Below, one piece after another: positions 23,856 to 32,291 of a stretch of 64,000 nt of DNA (the stretch's first letter is position 1; every line of letters begins with the position of its first letter). Location of the stretch: NCBI RefSeq assembly GCF_050278625.1, contig NZ_JBNNTI010000017.1:1-64000 (forward strand). The letters run 5' to 3'. The translations under genes and the position numbers were made by a program. The DNA is from Viridibacillus sp050278625 (GTDB taxonomy: Bacteria > Bacillota > Bacilli > Bacillales_A > Planococcaceae). The notes beneath the pieces are model-generated. The model ran no database searches and was not told the DNA's origin. It saw nothing but the letters and a program-made list of their open reading frames with translations.

Positions 23856-24713
23856 ATGAATCAGATTACTTATGAAATGCCAAGTGTAATTGAAAATAAT
23901 TATGATGGATTTATATTTTTCACAAAAATGTATCAAGATGTATTAGAATTTTATAATACATATATTATATTTGATTTTAGTCGAACAACCTGGTTTGAAG
24001 CGAACTTTTCAGCAATATTTGCGAGTGTAATTGAATCTTTACATATGAAAAAATGTAATGTTGCTTTTGCAGGAATAGACGAAAAAATAGAAACGATTCT
24101 TAAGAAAAACGGTTTTTATAATAGGTATGAATTAGGTTTAACGGTCGACACATATAATAGTACAATACCCTTTAATATATTTAGTACTTCAAATGGAGAA
24201 GGATTTACGGAGTATCTTGACGAAGAAGTAATACCTAAGATAAATTTGCCCCTTTCGGGAGATCAAATTAAAATGTTCAAAAAATGTTTACAAGAAGTAT
24301 TTGAAAATACCAGAATACATGCGAATAGTGGCTTTATTTATACTTGTGGTCAATACTTTCCCTATAAAAAGAAAGTTGCCTTTACTATGGTGGACTTAGG
24401 GAATACAATCGGACAAAATGTAAGGAAAAAACTAGGGGATGATATTGTGGATCATGACGCAATAGATTGGGCTACTGAATTTGGTAATACTACAAAACCC
24501 TCAAAAGATGGTGGAATTGGTCTACATTTTCTAAAGGACCGACTAGAAAATAATGGGGAATTGACTATAATTTCGGGCAAAGGTTACTGGGAACAAGGCT
24601 TTGATGGAATATATCATCGGAAAATAGCGTATCATTATGATGGAACAATAGTTAATTTAGTCAGTGATCTAAGTAAAGACGTGCGGAAAGAGGTAGGAGA
24701 AATATGCTTCTAG
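23856..24713 (+). CDS. STAS-GHKL ATPase fusion (cassette gene 1)
   Basis: 285 residues. Residues about 1-95 are STAS-like (YIIFDFSRTTWFEANFSAIF then an LKKNGFY end). Residues about 120-240 hold a GHKL ATP-binding fold: N box EVFENTRIH (E147, N151, H155), G1 box MVDLGNTIG (D180), G2 box DGGIGLHFLK (219-227). No histidine-kinase dimerisation domain or membrane helix, so more like the SpoIIAB/RsbW serine kinases than sensor kinases. ATG 23856 after AAGGGG. It is followed 11 bases later by a STAS-like protein and then a PIN nuclease, suggesting a partner switch that governs the nuclease. AT-rich and ATA/AGA-rich compared with neighbours: probably transferred. Confidence 0.75.
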   Translation: MNQITYEMPSVIENNYDGFIFFTKMYQDVLEFYNTYIIFDFSRTTWFEANFSAIFASVIESLHMKKCNVAFAGIDEKIETILKKNGFYNRYELGLTVDTYNSTIPFNIFSTSNGEGFTEYLDEEVIPKINLPLSGDQIKMFKKCLQEVFENTRIHANSGFIYTCGQYFPYKKKVAFTMVDLGNTIGQNVRKKLGDDIVDHDAIDWATEFGNTTKPSKDGGIGLHFLKDRLENNGELTIISGKGYWEQGFDGIYHRKIAYHYDGTIVNLVSDLSKDVRKEVGEICF

Positions 24714-24724
24714 GAGGAGTAATT

Positions 24725-25072
24725 ATGAAAGTCAATGTAAGAGATGTAATAGGATCAGGTATTGCGATTTCAGCAACTAAAGGCGAAATAGTATACAAAG
24801 AGTTGACTTTGGCTTTAAAAGAAAACGTAAATGTTGAGTTAGATTTTGAAGGAATCACTGATTTGACAACAGCATTTTTAAATGTAGCTATAGGTCATTT
24901 ATATAGCGAGTATTCTGGTGAAGAATTAAACGACAAATTGGATATTTTAAATTTGGATGAACTAGATAAATATTTGTTAAAACAAGTTATAGAAAGAGTC
25001 AAGATGAATCAAGATGAGGCTAAAGAATTCGAAAATTTAGTAAAAGAGGTACTGGATGATGGTGAAGATTAA
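24725..25072 (+). CDS. STAS-like DUF4325-type protein (cassette gene 2)
   Basis: 115 residues. VNVELDFEGITDLTTAFLN (about 35-53) and the following helix IGHLY match the STAS-like DUF4325 pattern. In SpoIIAA-type proteins the residue phosphorylated by the GHKL kinase lies at the equivalent loop; here Thr48/Thr49 are candidates. ATG 24725 follows AGGAGG. It overlaps the PIN gene by about 17 bases, indicating coupled translation. Likely an adaptor or antagonist between the ATPase and the nuclease (inference). Confidence 0.75.
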   Translation: MKVNVRDVIGSGIAISATKGEIVYKELTLALKENVNVELDFEGITDLTTAFLNVAIGHLYSEYSGEELNDKLDILNLDELDKYLLKQVIERVKMNQDEAKEFENLVKEVLDDGED

Positions 25073-25589
25073 TAAATTATCGACATATACTATAAAAGAA
25101 GAGGACAGTTTCTTCTTCGATGCAAATGTATGGATGTATATATATTGTTCTATTGGTAATCATAAGCCTTGGATTGTAAAAGCATATAGTGATTTTTATC
25201 AGAAAGTTAGGGAATCGGGAAATACTATATATACAAATTCTCTCCTTGTATCAGAGTTTGTTAATAGATATGAAAGACTTGAGTTTAGCCATATTCAAAA
25301 AAAAGATGGTCTTGTAAACTTTAAAAAAGATTTCAGGGATAATCAGAATTATGAAGGCGTCTTTTCGAATATACAATCAATTACTAAAAATAAAATAATG
25401 TTAAACTCGCAACCTTTGAATGATAAGTTTGATGCTTTTGATTTTGAAAATTTTATTTCAATAGAAGATAAAATTGACTTTAATGATGCAATTCATTGCT
25501 ACTTGGCATTAGAGAGCGGTTTAAAAATCGTTACTCACGATCAAGATTATAAAACACTGAGTCATGAAATTGAAATTATAACAAACTAA
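25056..25589 (+). CDS. PIN-domain nuclease (cassette gene 3)
   Basis: 177 residues. Acidic PIN residues: D22 in FFFDANVWMYI, E67 in LVSEFVNRYE, D144 in DFNDAIHCYLAL and D162 in IVTHDQDY. Resembles VapC-type ribonucleases, but there is no VapB-like antitoxin next to it; the STAS-like gene takes that position. Start ATG 25056 or 25059 after GAGG. Ends 20 bases before the second hairpin copy. Predicted effector of the cassette. Confidence 0.8.
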   Translation: MMVKINKLSTYTIKEEDSFFFDANVWMYIYCSIGNHKPWIVKAYSDFYQKVRESGNTIYTNSLLVSEFVNRYERLEFSHIQKKDGLVNFKKDFRDNQNYEGVFSNIQSITKNKIMLNSQPLNDKFDAFDFENFISIEDKIDFNDAIHCYLALESGLKIVTHDQDYKTLSHEIEIITN

Positions 25590-25609
25590 ATTGTTTGGAT
25601 ACATATAAA

Positions 25610-25682
25610 TAGTCCCACCAGCAATCTGGAGGACAACATTTGATAACGGTTAACGCCGTGTCATTTGTTGTCCTCTTTTTTA
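25610..25682 (+). repeat. Repeated hairpin element, copy 2
   Basis: AGGACAACA/TGTTGTCCT outer stem, TGAT/GTCA, and ACGG/CCGT inner stem, then CTTTTTT. Homologous to 23608-23676. Acts as terminator of the cassette; the duplication brackets it. Confidence 0.75.
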
Positions 25683-25707
25683 TTTTCAAAAAAAGGAGAT
25701 GCATAGA

Positions 25708-26190
25708 ATGAAGAATTGGGCGGATGAACTGTTAGTAGAGTACAAAGAAGGCAGAAAAGTACTGCATCAAAAGAGAGCTAATCTTCATGAAGGTAACTTT
25801 GAGGAGGAAACGCAGCTCAACAGTATGATTGAGAGCATGACGTATGCTATGGACTGGATGGAGACAGGTAGAAACCCTGATGCTTATCGAGGGATTGATA
25901 AGAGAGCTATCTATCAGAGACAGTTTTTTGAGAGCATCGATGTGATTCCAGATATTACGGATGAGCTTTATGATATCGATTCAAAGCAGTTGTTTATGAC
26001 CACTGAAGAGAAAAAAGCGCTTGCTAAGATATTTGCAACTTGGAGCCATAAAGAGAGAGTTTGCTACATTGCGCATGAAGTTGAGAAAAAAAGTTTTCAA
26101 AAGATTGCTGATGAGCTGAAAGTCAGTAAGGGCACGGTTCAAACGCATATTAATAGAGCTAGAAACAAGGTAAAAGAGCTAGTTTCATGA
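25708..26190 (+). CDS. Sigma-like late transcription regulator (ArpU/positive control type)
   Basis: 160 residues. The C-terminal region is sigma-70 region-4-like: EEKKALAKIFATWSHKERV then KKSFQKIADELKVSKGTVQ. Matches the size and place (end of the early region, before terminase) of ArpU/RinA/XpF-type activators of late genes. ATG 25708 is ten bases after AAGGAG; ATG 25699 is too close. Confidence 0.8.
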   Translation: MKNWADELLVEYKEGRKVLHQKRANLHEGNFEEETQLNSMIESMTYAMDWMETGRNPDAYRGIDKRAIYQRQFFESIDVIPDITDELYDIDSKQLFMTTEEKKALAKIFATWSHKERVCYIAHEVEKKSFQKIADELKVSKGTVQTHINRARNKVKELVS

Positions 26191-26424
26191 AATTTCTTTG
26201 TCTTACGTTGTCTTACGAAGTCTGCATATATGAGGGGGATTATAGGGGGTGCATCTTTAAACCACGCCTACCATTCTTCCTCTTATTTAACCGTAACCTA
26301 AAAGAATGAAAAACAGACCGACCGACCCAAGAAGATAAATTCCTAAACTTATACTTCGCTAAGATGGAGTGCACGACAGGTAACTGAAATTACTTTGGAG
26401 TCTGTCCATTTTTAAATTACGTTG
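26191..26424. other. Gap downstream of the late regulator
   Basis: No gene. TGTCTTACG occurs twice in tandem (26202-26217). AAAAACAGAC (from about 26305) can pair with GTCTGT plus a T-rich stretch near 26400. It may hold the late-regulator target or packaging signals; not demonstrable from sequence. Confidence 0.35.
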
Positions 26425-26488
26425 ATTCAAGCGAATGATACGGACCATATACGATTGTGTTGGGGTTATCAGTATTGTTCGTTTGAAT
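26425..26488 (+). ncRNA. Wobble-rich RNA hairpin A
   Basis: ATTCAAGCGAATGATAC (26425-26441) pairs with GTATTGTTCGTTTGAAT (26472-26488) over 17 positions, 14 Watson-Crick and three G-U on the plus strand only. On the minus strand these would be A-C mismatches, so the plus-strand RNA is the likely functional form. Related to hairpin B. Confidence 0.6.
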
Positions 26489-26510
26489 GAGATGTAAATT
26501 TCTATTATTA

Positions 26511-26555
26511 AAAATTCTACCTTTTGGATAGTTTATCTAAAGGTAGAATTTTTTT
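26511..26555. terminator. Bidirectional terminator
   Basis: AAAATTCTACCTTT/AAAGGTAGAATTTT stem, 14-base loop, A run before and T run after. It closes the minus-strand Abi-like gene and plus-strand transcripts. Confidence 0.8.
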
Positions 26556-26573
26556 AGTTGATGAGAAATATAA

Positions 26574-27356
26574 TTATGTAGTTATACAACATGCTAAGAT
26601 AAAATTTTGACCTAGTGGAGTTAAATTAACAGAGCCTTTTTGAACTTTGTAATTTTTAAAACCATCTCTAGTATATTCTTCTAGTTGTAGTGATTGGTTA
26701 GCTTTTATAAAAGCTGGATGTTGTTCTACAAAGTCATAATAAGTAGGGTTGTCTAAATATACATTATAGTCTATATTAATTAGCCCTAATCTCTGAAGGT
26801 TACTTATTGAAGCAATTCTCATTTCAAATTCGTTATTTGTATTCGAGAAAGCCATTAAGTGTTCATATATTATCAAATAGAAACCTTCATCATTAGTGAA
26901 TCTTATCTGAGCAATTGGGAATTCCTTACGAAAAGTGAAGTTTTTAAGAATTGAAGCATCTAAAGAACTTAGTTGCTTGATAATCTCAACAAAAGCTGGA
27001 TGTGTAATATTATTTGCTCTAGAATCAACAGAAGAGGCAATTAGGTTAGCAAACATCTCTCTTAGCTCTTCAGAGTCGATATAATATTTTGATGCTTCAA
27101 TAGCAGGACCTAAAATGTACATTTCTGGTTCTTGAAGATTTTCTTGTGGAATATTTTCAACTTTAGCATTTGTACGATTAACAAAATCTTCATAATTTCT
27201 TTGGTGTCTAAATTCTTGCTTTTTTAACCAAAGAGATACATGATTTCCAAACACTAGGTTCCAAACTCCGGAAATAGAATTACCAACGCTTTGGGCAATA
27301 GGTGTTGCAGCTTCATCTACAAATTTTGGCAAGATATTTAATTCCAATAATTTCAC
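26574..27356 (-). CDS. Abi-alpha/DUF4393-like abortive infection protein
   Basis: 260 residues. The pattern WNLVFGNHVSLWLKKQEFR, then NLQEPEMYILGPAIEASKYY and LREMFANLIASSVD matches DUF4393, called Abi-alpha because some members come from abortive-infection loci. It stands alone on the minus strand between the early and late operons, the usual site for phage morons. AT-rich. No clear AGGAGG at the start; AAAGGTAGTGAA overlaps the right distance. Defence activity is inferred from family context only. Confidence 0.7.
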   Translation of the reverse strand: MKLLELNILPKFVDEAATPIAQSVGNSISGVWNLVFGNHVSLWLKKQEFRHQRNYEDFVNRTNAKVENIPQENLQEPEMYILGPAIEASKYYIDSEELREMFANLIASSVDSRANNITHPAFVEIIKQLSSLDASILKNFTFRKEFPIAQIRFTNDEGFYLIIYEHLMAFSNTNNEFEMRIASISNLQRLGLINIDYNVYLDNPTYYDFVEQHPAFIKANQSLQLEEYTRDGFKNYKVQKGSVNLTPLGQNFILACCITT

Positions 27357-27390
27357 TACCTTTCTAAATATATTATAGGAGGTATCTTAA

Positions 27391-27504
27391 ATGGAAACAA
27401 TATACAATCATCCAATACTAACTACATTTTTTATTTTTCAAATTGGATTTTGGCTAACTGTTGCATGTGGACAGATCAATCGACGTAACTTAATTAAAGA
27501 ATAA
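27391..27504 (+). CDS. 37-residue hydrophobic peptide
   Basis: ATG 27391 is seven bases after AGGAGG. The product has one membrane helix (LTTFFIFQIGFWLTVACG) and a basic tail, and is followed by a terminator. Resembles small holin-like or toxin-like peptides. Lies divergently beside the Abi-like gene. Confidence 0.5.
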   Translation: METIYNHPILTTFFIFQIGFWLTVACGQINRRNLIKE

Positions 27505-27510
27505 TCAGGA

Positions 27511-27540
27511 AAGCATCTTTATAGAGATGCTTTTTATTTT
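27511..27540 (+). terminator. Rho-independent terminator
   Basis: AAGCATCT/AGATGCTT with a six-base loop and T run. Confidence 0.8.
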
Positions 27541-27549
27541 GCTCTGACA

Positions 27550-27599
27550 CAAGCGAATGCCTAGCTGACCAAAACCCCTTATTGGATGGCGTTCGTTTG
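27550..27599 (+). ncRNA. Wobble-rich RNA hairpin B
   Basis: CAAGCGAATGCC (27550-27561) pairs with GGCGTTCGTTTG (27588-27599), 12 pairs with two G-U on the plus strand at the same positions as in hairpin A. The loop holds an inner CCAA/TTGG stem. Same base motif CAAGCGAATG...GTTCGTTTG as hairpin A. Confidence 0.6.
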
Positions 27600-27696
27600 T
27601 TTGAGGGTGAAATATACCGAATGTTAAATATGTAATATACATTCTTTTTTATAAATGATATTATACGATAAACAATATATAACAATGGAGGAAATC

Positions 27697-28548
27697 ATGT
27701 CTAACGATCAAAAGAAAGTCTTTATTGTAACCCCTATTGGAGGGAATAGTACAGAAACTAGAAGGTCTGCAGAAGGAGTAATTGATGCAGTTATTATTCC
27801 TGTATTAATTGATTTGGGATTTGATGTAGAGAATATAAACGTTGCACACAGAATAAATACTGCAGGGTCAATAAATAAACAATTAATTACAAGAATAATT
27901 GAAGATGATCTCGTAATTGCGAATTTAACAAAGCTGAATCCAAATGTAATGTATGAATTAGCAATTAGACATGCAATTAGAAAACCAGTTATTCAAATTT
28001 GCGAAGAAGGAACGGTGCTTCCTTTTGATATTATAGATGAAAGAACTATTTTTTATAAGAATGATATGTTTGGAGTCACAGAGCTTAAAAAAGGATTAGA
28101 GAATTACGTTGAAGAAGCTTTATCTGACGAATGTCCTGATAATCCAATTTATAGAGCAATTGAATCTCAAATGATCCTTCAAAGTAGTTCTAGCCAAGAT
28201 GTAGATATGAATAAATATCTAATTGAAAGATTGGATTCTATAGAAAAAACTTTGAGTAGAGATGCCAATAGTCATTCAGTACCAAAAGATTTAAAAGTCT
28301 TAACGAATACGATTCAACTTACTGTAGAATCTAACATTAAATTGAGTGAAATAGCAGGTGAAATAAAGGCGATTACCGGGAGATATGGTTTTGAAAACAT
28401 TAGATTATCTATGGGAATAAATAGAGAGATTAATAAAAAGCGCCTTAAAATAATCTTTAAAGAAGATAATGCGCCTAATTTAAAACAAAAGAAAATAATT
28501 GTTAATGATATACAATTACTTTTAGACAAAAAAACAATTTTAATGTAA
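27697..28548 (+). CDS. Nucleoside deoxyribosyltransferase/TIR-like predicted effector
   Basis: 283 residues. The N-terminal about 150 residues: FIVTPIGGNSTETRRSAEGV, then VAHRINTAGSINKQL, DDLVIANLTKLNPNVMYEL and HAIRKPVIQICEEG. This matches deoxyribosyltransferase-fold proteins of conflict systems, some of which consume NAD or nucleotides; the E in NVMYELAIRHA is the likely catalytic residue. The C-terminal half is helical and unknown. ATG 27697 follows GGAGG. Own terminator downstream, so an independent moron just before the terminase genes. Confidence 0.65.
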   Translation: MSNDQKKVFIVTPIGGNSTETRRSAEGVIDAVIIPVLIDLGFDVENINVAHRINTAGSINKQLITRIIEDDLVIANLTKLNPNVMYELAIRHAIRKPVIQICEEGTVLPFDIIDERTIFYKNDMFGVTELKKGLENYVEEALSDECPDNPIYRAIESQMILQSSSSQDVDMNKYLIERLDSIEKTLSRDANSHSVPKDLKVLTNTIQLTVESNIKLSEIAGEIKAITGRYGFENIRLSMGINREINKKRLKIIFKEDNAPNLKQKKIIVNDIQLLLDKKTILM

Positions 28549-28574
28549 AGCCTCTCTTTGAGAGGCCTTTTTTT
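28549..28574 (+). terminator. Rho-independent terminator
   Basis: GCCTCTC/GAGAGGC stem with a short TTT-centred loop and seven T, directly after the stop codon. Confidence 0.85.
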
Positions 28575-28642
28575 GAATAGGGAATAAGCATGAAAGTGGA
28601 TATATGTAAATAATTGATTATTCGGAGGTGGTGTTATGAGAG

Positions 28643-29530
28643 ATGGCTAGACCTAGAGATCCTAACAGGGATAAAGCATTTGAAATGTGGAAAGAACATA
28701 ATGGTGATATTACAAACCGTAAACTTGGTGAGTTATTAGATGTTCCTGAAAAGACTATTTCAGCTTGGAAGAGTCGAGATAAATGGAACAAACAAATGGA
28801 ATGTAGTACTGCAAACGATGAATGTAGTACTACAAATAAAAAACAACCGAAAAAGAATGTTAAAAAAGAGCCTGTTGAATCGGAGTTAGTTGTCAGTGAT
28901 GATAATGAGCTAACCGATAAGCAACGGCTCTTTGTTGCGTTTTATGTGAAGAGTTGGAATGCTACTAAGGCATATAAGAAGGCTTATGAGTGCGGTTATA
29001 ACACGGCTATGGTTGAAGGTTCACGTCACCTTAGAAATCCTAAGATAAACGCTGAAATCATTCGTGTGCGTGATGAAATAACAGGTGATGCATTATTAAG
29101 TAAGAGAGTGCTACTTCAGAAGTGGATTGATATTGCTTTTGCTGATATGACAGACTTTGTAGAATTCGGTTCATCGGAACGTGTTGAAACTGATTACGAC
29201 GGCAAACCAATGTTAGATGAAAATGGCGAGAAGATTACCTACACTATTTCACAAGTAAGCCTAGTTGATTCAAGTGAAGTTGACGGTACGCTTATTACAG
29301 AAGTTAAAAAAGGCAAAGACGGCATATCTATTAAGCTTGCTGACAAGATGAAAGCACTCGACTTCTTAACTAAACATATGGACCTGTTAGATGATCGTGA
29401 GCTGAAGAAATTGAAAGTAGAACAAACACGTTTGAATATGGATAAGACAAAGGTTGAGATAAATAAACTTACTAATAATAGCGGTCAGAAATCAGTTCCA
29501 ATCGTAATAAAGGATGATGTAAGTGAGTAG
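28643..29530 (+). CDS. terS: Terminase small subunit
   Basis: 295 residues. N-terminal DNA-binding helix-turn-helix (LGELLDVPEKTISAWKSRDK), a linker, then Terminase_2 text (LTDKQRLFVAFYVKSWNATK, ...HLRNPKINAEI). Recognises phage DNA and activates the large subunit. GGAGGTG lies 13 bases before ATG 28643. The stop overlaps the next gene. Confidence 0.9.
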   Translation: MARPRDPNRDKAFEMWKEHNGDITNRKLGELLDVPEKTISAWKSRDKWNKQMECSTANDECSTTNKKQPKKNVKKEPVESELVVSDDNELTDKQRLFVAFYVKSWNATKAYKKAYECGYNTAMVEGSRHLRNPKINAEIIRVRDEITGDALLSKRVLLQKWIDIAFADMTDFVEFGSSERVETDYDGKPMLDENGEKITYTISQVSLVDSSEVDGTLITEVKKGKDGISIKLADKMKALDFLTKHMDLLDDRELKKLKVEQTRLNMDKTKVEINKLTNNSGQKSVPIVIKDDVSE

Positions 29531-30773
29531 TGAAACTAAAGTTATTTCTATGCAAAAAACGATTGGAAAAGGTTATGCAGACTTCTGGAACTTCAAAGGT
29601 CGTTATCGAGTTTGCAAAGGCTCTCGTGCTTCTAAAAAGTCTAAAACAACTGCCATATACTACATCACTCAACTTATGAAACACTCGAAAGCAAATTTAT
29701 TAATTATACGCAAGACGTTCCGAACATTAAAAGACTCATGTTTTGCTGAGTTGCAATGGGCTGTATCAGCGCTAGGTGTAGAAGAGCATTGGCAAGTGAA
29801 AGAATCGCCTTTAGAAATGACCTATTTACCTACAGGGCAGAAAATATACTTCCGTGGCCTTGATGATCCGTTAAAAGTAACGTCTATCACTGTTAAAAAT
29901 GGCGTACTTTGCTGGATGTGGATTGAAGAAGCATACGAGATTCTTAGTGAAGATGACTTTAATATGTTGGATGAATCAATACGTGGTACAGCGCCAGAAG
30001 GTTTATTCAAACAAATAACGCTTACTTTAAACCCGTGGAATGAAAAACACTGGATAAAGAAGCGTTTTTTTGATGCTGAAAATGACGGGGATATCTTAGC
30101 AAAGACAACCAACTATTTATGTAACGAGTTCTTGGATGATGCTGATAAGCGTGTATTTGAACGTATGAAGCGTGACAACCCAAGACGTTATCAAGTAGCT
30201 GGTCTAGGTGATTGGGGTATCGTAGATGGTCTTGTGTTTGAGAATTGGGAAGAAACAGTATTTGATAAAAACAGTATATTGCAGCGTTCAACTGCTAAAA
30301 CAGCATTCGGACTCGACTTCGGTTACACAAATGATCCAACAGCATTCTTTGCGGGAATTGTTGATGAAGTAGCAAAAGAAATCTATGTATTCGATGAGAT
30401 TTATAAAGAAGGCATGAGCAATCAAATGATTTACAACGAGGTTGAACGTAAAGGGTTCAAAAAGGAACGAATACGTGCCGATAGTGCGGAGCCAAAGAGT
30501 ATAGACGATTTATATAACTTTGGATTGCAGAATGTTAGACGTGCTCGAAAAGGCCCTGACAGTATCAATAATGGAATCCAAACAATTCAAGATTTCAAAA
30601 TCATTATCCATCCATCATGTGTAAACTTTTTAACGGAGATTACAAACTACACTTGGGCACAGGATAAATTCGGTAAGAAATTAAATAAACCAGTTGATGA
30701 CTTTAACCATTTGATGGATGCTATGCGTTATGCGTTAGAGGATATCAAGGGCGACACATTCAGCTTTGTTTAG
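29523..30773 (+). CDS. terL: Terminase large subunit (PBSX/SPP1 type)
   Basis: 416 residues. ATPase: Walker A variant GSRASKKSKTTA (about 31-42) and Walker B LCWMWIEEAYE (about 131-141). Nuclease: FGLDFGYTNDPTAF (about 263), RADSAEPKSID, and DFNHLMDAMRYAL near the end. GTG 29523 overlaps the small-subunit stop. Packages DNA into the prohead. Confidence 0.95.
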   Translation: MSSETKVISMQKTIGKGYADFWNFKGRYRVCKGSRASKKSKTTAIYYITQLMKHSKANLLIIRKTFRTLKDSCFAELQWAVSALGVEEHWQVKESPLEMTYLPTGQKIYFRGLDDPLKVTSITVKNGVLCWMWIEEAYEILSEDDFNMLDESIRGTAPEGLFKQITLTLNPWNEKHWIKKRFFDAENDGDILAKTTNYLCNEFLDDADKRVFERMKRDNPRRYQVAGLGDWGIVDGLVFENWEETVFDKNSILQRSTAKTAFGLDFGYTNDPTAFFAGIVDEVAKEIYVFDEIYKEGMSNQMIYNEVERKGFKKERIRADSAEPKSIDDLYNFGLQNVRRARKGPDSINNGIQTIQDFKIIIHPSCVNFLTEITNYTWAQDKFGKKLNKPVDDFNHLMDAMRYALEDIKGDTFSFV

Positions 30774-30785
30774 AGAGGTGATAAC

Positions 30786-32291
30786 ATGGGCTATTTCCCA
30801 TTTCAAGGAGCTACTATGGAAACGGATAAATTAAATAAAATCATTGAAGTTGGTGCAAAAAATATCATTTCTCGTAATAAAATGCTAGAAAAAGAAATCA
30901 TTAAGTTTAAGTCTTCCGCTCAACGTCTTTTGATGTTAGAAGGCGATAGGTATTATGAAGGCAATCAAGACATTTTAAAACGAAAACGAGAAGTGATAGG
31001 CGAAAATGGTCAGTTACAAATCGTTAATAACTTGCCGAATAATTTGGTTGTTGATAATCAGTACGCTAAACTTGTAGATCAAAAAGTTAATTACCTGTTA
31101 GCTAAACCTTTGACTTTCGAAACGGAAAATAACACCTATTTAGAATTGTTGCAAACTACTTTCAATAAAAGGTTTCATCGTACCTTACGTAATTTAGGTG
31201 AGGCTGCATTAAATAATGGACTTGCTTGGTTGTATCCATATTACGATGAAAATGGAGAATTCAAGTTCAAACAATTCTTAGCACATGAAATCTTACCATT
31301 TTGGAAAGACAGAGAACATACAGAACTAGACTTTGCTCTTCGCATCTACACAGTAATTGTTTATGAAGGTGACAAAGAAGTTGAAATCGAAAAGGTAGAG
31401 ATCTACACAACTACAGGGATAGAACATTACGTGTGGGAAAAAAACAGCCTTGTATTAGATGTAGAAGTGGAACCTACTTCTTATTTGACTACATCAGATG
31501 CAGAAGGTAATGATATTGGCTTAAATTGGTCAAAAGTTCCTCTTATTGCTTTTAAGTACAACAACAAGGAAATGCCGCTTATTAAACGAGTAAAGTCGTT
31601 ACAAGATGGCATAAATGCAATATTATCGGACTTCGAAAACAATATGCAGGAGGACGCACGTAATACCATCTTAGTGTTGCATAATTACGATGGTACAAAT
31701 CTTGGTGAGTTTAGACGCAACTTAACGCAATATGGTGCTGTAAAAGTACGATCAGCTGATGGTTCTAAAGGTGGTATTGACACTTTAACAATCGAAGTGA
31801 ATGCAGAGAATTACAAATCTATTCTTTCGTTATTTAAGAAAGCTCTTATAGAAAATGGGCGTGGATACGACGCTAAAGACGAACGGATGAGCAACAATCC
31901 AAACCAAATGAACATTCAATCCATGTACAGTGATATTGATTTAGATACAAATGGGATAGAAACAGAGTTTCAAGCCTCCTTTGAAGATCTATTATGGTTT
32001 GTTGATATACACTTTGCTAATACAAAGAAGGGTGATTATGAAAGCGAAACGGTAAATGTGATATTCAACCGTGACATTCTGATTAACGAAAACGAATCTA
32101 TAGATAACGTGGTTAAATCAATGCCTATTCTATCTGACGAAACACTTGTGGCCCAGCATCCATGGACAAAGAACGTTCAACTTGAACTTGAGCGCAAAAA
32201 GAAAGAACGTGAGCAAGAGCAAAAAGAATTTGACGCATATAATGGCAACTTTCCTGGACAATCGGGTGGTGTTGTAAATGTCAAAGAGTAG
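30786..32291 (+). CDS. Portal protein (SPP1 gp6-like)
   Basis: 501 residues. NNLPNNLVVDNQYAKLVDQK, the long central helix region and DFENNMQEDARNTILVLHNY match SPP1-type portals. Two starts are possible: ATG 30786 after GAGGTG, or ATG 30816 after AAGGAG, which would remove ten residues. Forms the dodecameric DNA gateway. Confidence 0.9.
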   Translation: MGYFPFQGATMETDKLNKIIEVGAKNIISRNKMLEKEIIKFKSSAQRLLMLEGDRYYEGNQDILKRKREVIGENGQLQIVNNLPNNLVVDNQYAKLVDQKVNYLLAKPLTFETENNTYLELLQTTFNKRFHRTLRNLGEAALNNGLAWLYPYYDENGEFKFKQFLAHEILPFWKDREHTELDFALRIYTVIVYEGDKEVEIEKVEIYTTTGIEHYVWEKNSLVLDVEVEPTSYLTTSDAEGNDIGLNWSKVPLIAFKYNNKEMPLIKRVKSLQDGINAILSDFENNMQEDARNTILVLHNYDGTNLGEFRRNLTQYGAVKVRSADGSKGGIDTLTIEVNAENYKSILSLFKKALIENGRGYDAKDERMSNNPNQMNIQSMYSDIDLDTNGIETEFQASFEDLLWFVDIHFANTKKGDYESETVNVIFNRDILINENESIDNVVKSMPILSDETLVAQHPWTKNVQLELERKKKEREQEQKEFDAYNGNFPGQSGGVVNVKE

